DNA of 26,214 bases from Collodictyon triciliatum (taxonomy: Eukaryota; CRuMs), in contig JBHJMP010000409.1 in assembly GCA_043381765.1 (NCBI GenBank), positions 1 to 26,214 on the forward strand. Reading direction: 5' to 3'. Every line of letters begins with the position of its first letter. Position 1 is the stretch's first letter. Shown one piece after another: positions 1 to 26,214 of the stretch. Both the position numbers and the translations under genes were made by a program. The notes under the pieces are model-generated. The model was not told the origin of the DNA. It saw nothing but the letters and a program-made list of their open reading frames with translations, and searched no databases.

Positions 1-92
1 ATACATACATACATACATACATACATACATACATACATACATACATACATACATACATACATACATACATACATACATACATACATACATAC
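1..92. repeat. (ATAC)n microsatellite
   Basis: A perfect tetranucleotide array of about 23 copies begins at the first base, so its true left end lies outside the window. No coding sequence is seen in it. Confidence 0.97.
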
Positions 93-830
93 ACAAGATT
101 ATAAAAGGAGGAGAGGAGAAAAAAAAAGGGGTCAATATCTCGAGTACCTTCCCATGGCCAGAACTTTTGTTTCAAGAGCAAACTTCTCTAGAATGACCCT
201 GGTTAATCAGAAAAGAAAATAAAGACGTAAATGATCAAGTGTGGGCACTAGACTTCTGCGTTGGAGCGAGCAGCAGACATATCTGCATGAAACAAATAGA
301 ATTCCTCTTGTATATGCTCTATCTGGCAAAGTGACCGAAACCCACAGACAGACTCCCCTATACCTTCAGACTATTCGGATGGCAGAGCAACGAGCGGGGA
401 ATCCTCGAACGATGCGGCGGGCTTGATCAAAAAACCTGGGTGTGATCATGGCGGCTTGTGGAGGATATGATACCGTACAAATACTTCCGTATGTCATCAC
501 GCCTGGAGATAGCCCTTGTCTGGTAAACTGCTGTGTTGAAGACATCTGCGATTTCATGCATTTTTACATACTAATAATTGGTCACCTTTTATTATTTTGT
601 CCCGCTTCTCCTCGCATATTTTAAACAAGATTACATCTCCGATAAACTTGCACAAAAAACAAAAGACAAAAAAAAAAAGACAAAAAGATTGCACCAAGTA
701 CTGTTCGAGCCTAGTTGCTCGCATGAGAAGATAATCAAGGCCATGTGCTTCTTCTTTTCTCTGTAGTTCGTGAAGTCACCGCGCAAACAGCTGCCAACTT
801 TTTTCTTTTTTTTTTTCTCTTGCTTTCCAG
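93..830. other. Region upstream of the myosin gene, mostly unassigned
   Basis: No gene can be assigned with confidence. An open plus-strand stretch at about 442-522 ends at a possible donor (CTG followed by GTAAAC), and it could be an internal exon of the gene whose last exon may lie at 831-953. Several other short ORFs overlap here in different frames with no recognisable motif. The part from 540 to 830 is AT- and T-rich and ends in a pyrimidine tract suited to a 3' splice site. Confidence 0.4.
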
Positions 831-953
831 CCTTTCGAGCGCATTCCCAAAGGCAGCGTGGCCTCGGTCGCTCTCATCCTCTGGGTTTTTGATACCATAT
901 TTATAATCCACATCAAGAAAATGGTGCAGACCATCATGACCACATATGGCTAA
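831..953 (+). CDS. Possible last exon of an upstream gene, with one membrane-like segment
   Basis: A long T/C tract ends in TTTCCAG at 830. From 831 there are 40 open codons and then TAA at 951-953. The peptide begins PFERIPKGSV and continues with a hydrophobic run (ASVALILWVFDTIFIIHI) followed by KK, which could be a membrane segment with basic residues behind it. The family is not recognised. Upstream exons are not resolved, so this may be the C-terminus of a membrane protein or a chance ORF. The splice-like upstream context and the raised GC favour a real exon only modestly. Confidence 0.33.
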   Translation, partial: PFERIPKGSVASVALILWVFDTIFIIHIKKMVQTIMTTYG

Positions 954-1571
954 ATATCTATATAGGAGACAAATGGCCAAATATAGACTGCATATTTAGA
1001 CTAACTTCGACAATCAATGCCGTGCGATTAGGTTCGGGCTGGGAGCAGGTTTATCTTGAGGCGCGGGTGAATCCTTTCGGGCAAACACCTTCACGCAGGC
1101 CAAAAGTTGACAGAGCCACAGGACAAACGATGAGAGGGCGGGCTTTTGCTTGCCTTTGTGTGGGCCCGATTCAGTTTGTGGATTTTGCTGCGGAAAGTCG
1201 CGCAGGGAAAGAAGAGGGCACAGTCCCTTTTCATACTGGGTTAACCTCTGCTGTTTTTTTTTCTTTCTTCTTCTTCTTCTTCTACTTCTTAGGGGCTGGT
1301 GTGGCATGAATTGGCAGAGTGTCTCAGTTCAGCTCTCTCTTAATTCTCTTCGTCTTCCCTCTCCACAATTCTCTCATATTCCCGCTCTCTAAAATCAGGA
1401 AACGAAACAAGCGGAAATCGAAGAATACCCCATCCTTAAAATTAAACCTATTGCTGGGTGTCTTTTTTTTGGTGTTTTTTTTTTGTGTTGTTTTTGTTGC
1501 TATTGCTGTTAATTGTGTCACTTTTCTATAACAAAATAAATAGCCAGGTTTGCCTGAGAAGCCCTTTGAGA
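954..1571. promoter_or_regulatory. Intergenic and 5' region of the myosin gene
   Basis: This stretch separates the possible exon at 831-953 from the first coding codon of the myosin gene. Positions 1020-1250 are more GC-rich than the surroundings and hold overlapping ORFs on both strands with no recognisable product. From 1255 there are CTT-rich, T-rich and TTTTTTTG runs. No clear TATA box or other named promoter element is seen. A promoter and 5' untranslated leader are inferred from position only. Confidence 0.35.
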
Positions 1572-23790
<22,219 letters not shown>

Positions 23791-23900
23791 GTAAGACGCA
23801 TCCCAAATTTCTTGAACCTTTTTTCTTTTTCTTTTTCTTTTTCTTTTCATTATTTTCTTTTTCTTTTCTTTTTATTTTCTTTTCATTATTCTTTCTCTTC

Positions 23901-24409
23901 NNNNNNNNNNNNNNNNNNNNNNNNNNNNNNNNNNNNNNNNNNNNNNNNNNNNNNNNNNNNNNNNNNNNNNNNNNNNNNNNNNNNNNNNNNNNNNNNNNNN
24001 NNNNNNNNNNNNNNNNNNNNNNNNNNNNNNNNNNNNNNNNNNNNNNNNNNNNNNNNNNNNNNNNNNNNNNNNNNNNNNNNNNNNNNNNNNNNNNNNNNNN
24101 NNNNNNNNNNNNNNNNNNNNNNNNNNNNNNNNNNNNNNNNNNNNNNNNNNNNNNNNNNNNNNNNNNNNNNNNNNNNNNNNNNNNNNNNNNNNNNNNNNNN
24201 NNNNNNNNNNNNNNNNNNNNNNNNNNNNNNNNNNNNNNNNNNNNNNNNNNNNNNNNNNNNNNNNNNNNNNNNNNNNNNNNNNNNNNNNNNNNNNNNNNNN
24301 NNNNNNNNNNNNNNNNNNNNNNNNNNNNNNNNNNNNNNNNNNNNNNNNNNNNNNNNNNNNNNNNNNNNNNNNNNNNNNNNNNNNNNNNNNNNNNNNNNNN
24401 NNNNNNNNN
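23901..24409. other. Scaffold gap of 509 N
   Basis: The left flank is a TTTTTC / TTTTCATT pyrimidine repeat in the intron after the exon at 23686-23790. At least one exon linking the myosin tail to downstream sequence is probably lost here, because the exon at 24678 cannot join 23790 in phase. Confidence 0.97.
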
Positions 24410-24677
24410 TCCCTTACAAACACACTCACTCATATACATGTCATATTTTCGCCGATTATTTCACACATTGCTTCGCTTATCACTACTGCCTGGACATATA
24501 TTTGTCTTTACATTCGCATACGTCTAAAAAAAACAATTGTGATACCAAAATTAGAACAAGCACAAAGGCTCACAATTGGCAGGTTGGTTTTGTTCTTCGC
24601 GGAAGCTTGTTTGGCAAATTATCTTATCTTATCTTATCTTATTGCATCACACCACATCACACCACATCACAACCCAG

Positions 24678-25180
24678 ATCTGATGACGCTGATGACTCGC
24701 CTGTCCCACGAGCAGCACCTGATTGTGCAGATTCTGCAGCAGGCGCTGGGCGGGCCTTTCCCCTCGTCCCTGGTGATCTACCAGTACTACCACGGAGTCA
24801 TCACATACGACGAGCTCCTCGCAATATCGCGCACGCGTGGCGGAACAACGCCGCGGCAGCCGAGTGAGGCCGCCCCAAGTCCGACCCACGTGAGCGTTGG
24901 GGTGACGCGCACGGTGACTGCGTCTGCGTCTTCGTCCGGGCCGCTCGGCATTCCCTTCCTGAATCCCGTCTTCCTCTCCCAGTTTTCCTTCCCGCCAAGC
25001 AATCTGCCCATCAGCTCACTCGGCGCTTCTCGCTCCCTCGTCATCACACCGGACCGCTCGTCGCCCTCTGCCCACTACGTTCGCCGCTCGCGCAAACTCA
25101 AAAACATAGTTGTGCTCGACAGTGTAATGCCCACGCCATCGCCTGACCGTGTGGCCGTGGTTGCGGAGCCCAGAAAGTGA
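24678..25180 (+). CDS. GC-rich terminal exon, product not recognised (possible myosin C-terminus)
   Basis: An open frame of 167 codons including the stop TGA (25178-25180) follows the acceptor CACAACCCAG at 24677; the frame is also open upstream to 24539. The first part is helical and leucine-rich (LSHEQHLIVQILQQALGG, then YQYYHGVITYDELLAISR); the rest is Ser/Pro/Thr-rich and looks disordered, with a basic patch (HYVRRSRKLKN). No family is recognised. It sits on the same strand just after the myosin tail, so it may be that protein's C-terminus, but it needs a phase-1 upstream exon while the exon ending at 23790 is phase 0. It is clearly more GC-rich than the tail exons, so a separate gene is also possible. 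Confidence 0.6.
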
Positions 25181-25281
25181 TGCCATCGCGCGGCTGCTTT
25201 GCTGATGCAAATCTTGCTTGGGCAAATCTCCCAGATTGATTGATTGATTGATTGTTGATTGATTGGTGCCCGCACAGCCCC

Positions 25282-25287
25282 AATAAA
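25282..25287 (+). terminator. AATAAA polyadenylation signal
   Basis: A canonical AATAAA about 100 nt after the stop at 25180, a normal 3' UTR distance. A short GATT repeat (about 25232-25265) lies between. Confidence 0.6.
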
Positions 25288-25898
25288 GCCTCGTCCAGAA
25301 TCTGATTGCGTTGTGGTGCGGAATTATTTGCCTCTTTGCCATCGACTTTGTTTTCGATTTTCATCAACCGTGCCAATCCTTGCGAGTGTCGGGGTGATAC
25401 GTGTGATTGTGATGGGGATGGGGATGAGAGCGATGGTTGTACTTGTTTGGATGGATGGTCAAATCAAACTGGACTACACCGCATGGCGACCGAGCCAACG
25501 CCCTGTTCTGAAAAAGCAAAAGGACAATATAGGGAAAAGGGAGAAAGGAAGATGAAAAAAAAAAAGTAAGACAAAGAAACAGAAGCGACGGCTGTATGGG
25601 TGATGGTTTCTGGTGCATATCTCAATCGGAAGAGACGGGAGTCATGATGACTTGCAAGGGAGTCCCCAGAAAGATGGACAAAGGTAGGCGAGAAACATGG
25701 GCGTAAAGAAGAAAAAAGAGTGGGAGAGAGGGTGAGAAAGAAAGAAAGAAAGAAAGAGAACAAAAAAAAAAATAGATAGGAAGAAAGAAGAGAAAAGAAA
25801 GTATTGGAGATGAAGAGAGAAGAAAAACGTTATGCAGGCGTCTTTGGAGGTGCGGCCTGGGTCTGGATATCTTTCCGGCCTCTTCCTCTTCTTACTCC
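25288..25898. other. Intergenic region, purine-rich on the plus strand
   Basis: Contains short ORFs on both strands without recognisable products and A/G-rich runs (25685-25830, including AAAG repeats at 25737-25756). If the possible minus-strand exon at 25999-25899 is real, this part holds its 3' UTR. I see no supported gene. Confidence 0.45.
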
Positions 25899-25999
25899 TT
25901 AGCAGGCACAAGAGTTTGGCTCCTGGGTGGTTGTTGGGCGGCTGGTCGGTTGATTCCCAAGCTGCACTCCAGAGGAAACGTTGTACGGGTCCAAGGTGC
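25899..25999 (-). CDS. Possible last exon of a minus-strand gene
   Basis: On the minus strand CACATGCAG at 26000 is a fair acceptor. The following frame TLDPYNVSSGVQLGNQ, then PTSRPTTTQEPNSCAC, ends in TAA at 25899. The plus strand to the right is a (GAAA)n array, i.e. pyrimidine-rich on the minus strand, as expected just upstream of an acceptor in this genome. No family is recognised. Confidence 0.28.
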
Positions 26000-26117
26000 C
26001 TGCATGTGGATGGATAATACCCTCAGTTAATCGAGGGTTTGGAAGAGGCTGTGATGTGGACACTGCGGTAAAGAAGAAAGTAGATGTGTATGTGAAAAAA
26101 AAAAAAGCAAATCGTGA

Positions 26118-26118
26118 G

Positions 26119-26213
<95 letters not shown>

Positions 26214-26214
26214 A
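26118..26214. repeat. (GAAA)n microsatellite
   Basis: At least 23 copies running off the right edge of the window. Confidence 0.97.

Noticed and set aside
241-426. Plus-strand 61-codon ORF near the left edge
   Set aside because: Only an alternate start codon, no recognisable motif and several competing frames; not supportable as a gene.
1014-1309. Overlapping ORFs on both strands of about 95 codons
   Set aside because: They mirror each other across the same GC-raised stretch and include runs translated from CTT/T repeats. No motif or splice support decides between them.
25306-25560. Cysteine-rich ORF with an EGF-like look (NPCECRGDTCDCDGDGD, then GCTCLDGW)
   Set aside because: It lies after a poly(A) signal, the Cys and Gly/Asp pattern arises partly from a GATGGGGATGGGG low-complexity stretch, and the ORF runs into poly-Lys from an A-rich tract. 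There is no signal peptide or splice context.

Overview
The window is eukaryotic nuclear DNA. It carries protein genes broken by dozens of short GT-AG introns, uses the standard stop codons, and has AT-rich introns holding many different microsatellites. Five N-runs mark scaffold gaps: 4524-4602, 13662-13761, 16981-17080, 18009-18108 and 23901-24409. The intron density, the myosin, V4R-cyclase and eIF4G genes and the repeat-laden introns suggest a free-living protist. A rhizarian such as a foraminiferan is my guess, not something the sequence proves.

Layout. Positions 1-1571 hold an (ATAC)n array, weakly supported pieces of an upstream gene (a possible last exon at 831-953) and the 5' region of the main gene. 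From 1572 to at least 23790 runs one very large plus-strand myosin heavy chain gene. I could place 51 coding exons (5604 nt, 1868 codons, phase consistent at every junction): an SH3-like N-terminus, a complete motor with P-loop, switch I and switch II, about four IQ-like motifs, and a coiled-coil tail of roughly 970 residues. The tail is coded by strikingly regular phase-0 exons, including seven in a row of exactly 75 nt.

The motor is interrupted between 4351 and 13915 by a 9565-bp 'intron', while gap-free introns in this gene are at most about 260 bp. Inside lie two other genes in convergent orientation. The first (plus strand, 4738-7651) encodes a V4R domain plus a class III nucleotide cyclase domain whose key catalytic residues are mostly replaced. 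The second (minus strand, 13532-8493) encodes a compact eIF4G with a recognisable eIF4E-binding motif, MIF4G and MA3 domains. A short plus-strand fragment resembling the end of a kinesin motor lies between their 3' ends. The block is bounded by an N-gap on each side with similar T-rich repeats at the edges. It is therefore either a genuine nested-gene intron or a contig scaffolded into the wrong place; the sequence alone does not decide.

Past 23790 there is a 509-N gap, then a GC-rich terminal exon (24678-25180, product not recognised) with a poly(A) signal at 25282, and a possible minus-strand last exon at 25999-25899 next to a (GAAA)n array at the right edge.

The genes share no obvious pathway. 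Myosin is cytoskeletal, eIF4G acts in translation initiation, and the cyclase-like protein is probably a sensor or signalling pseudoenzyme.
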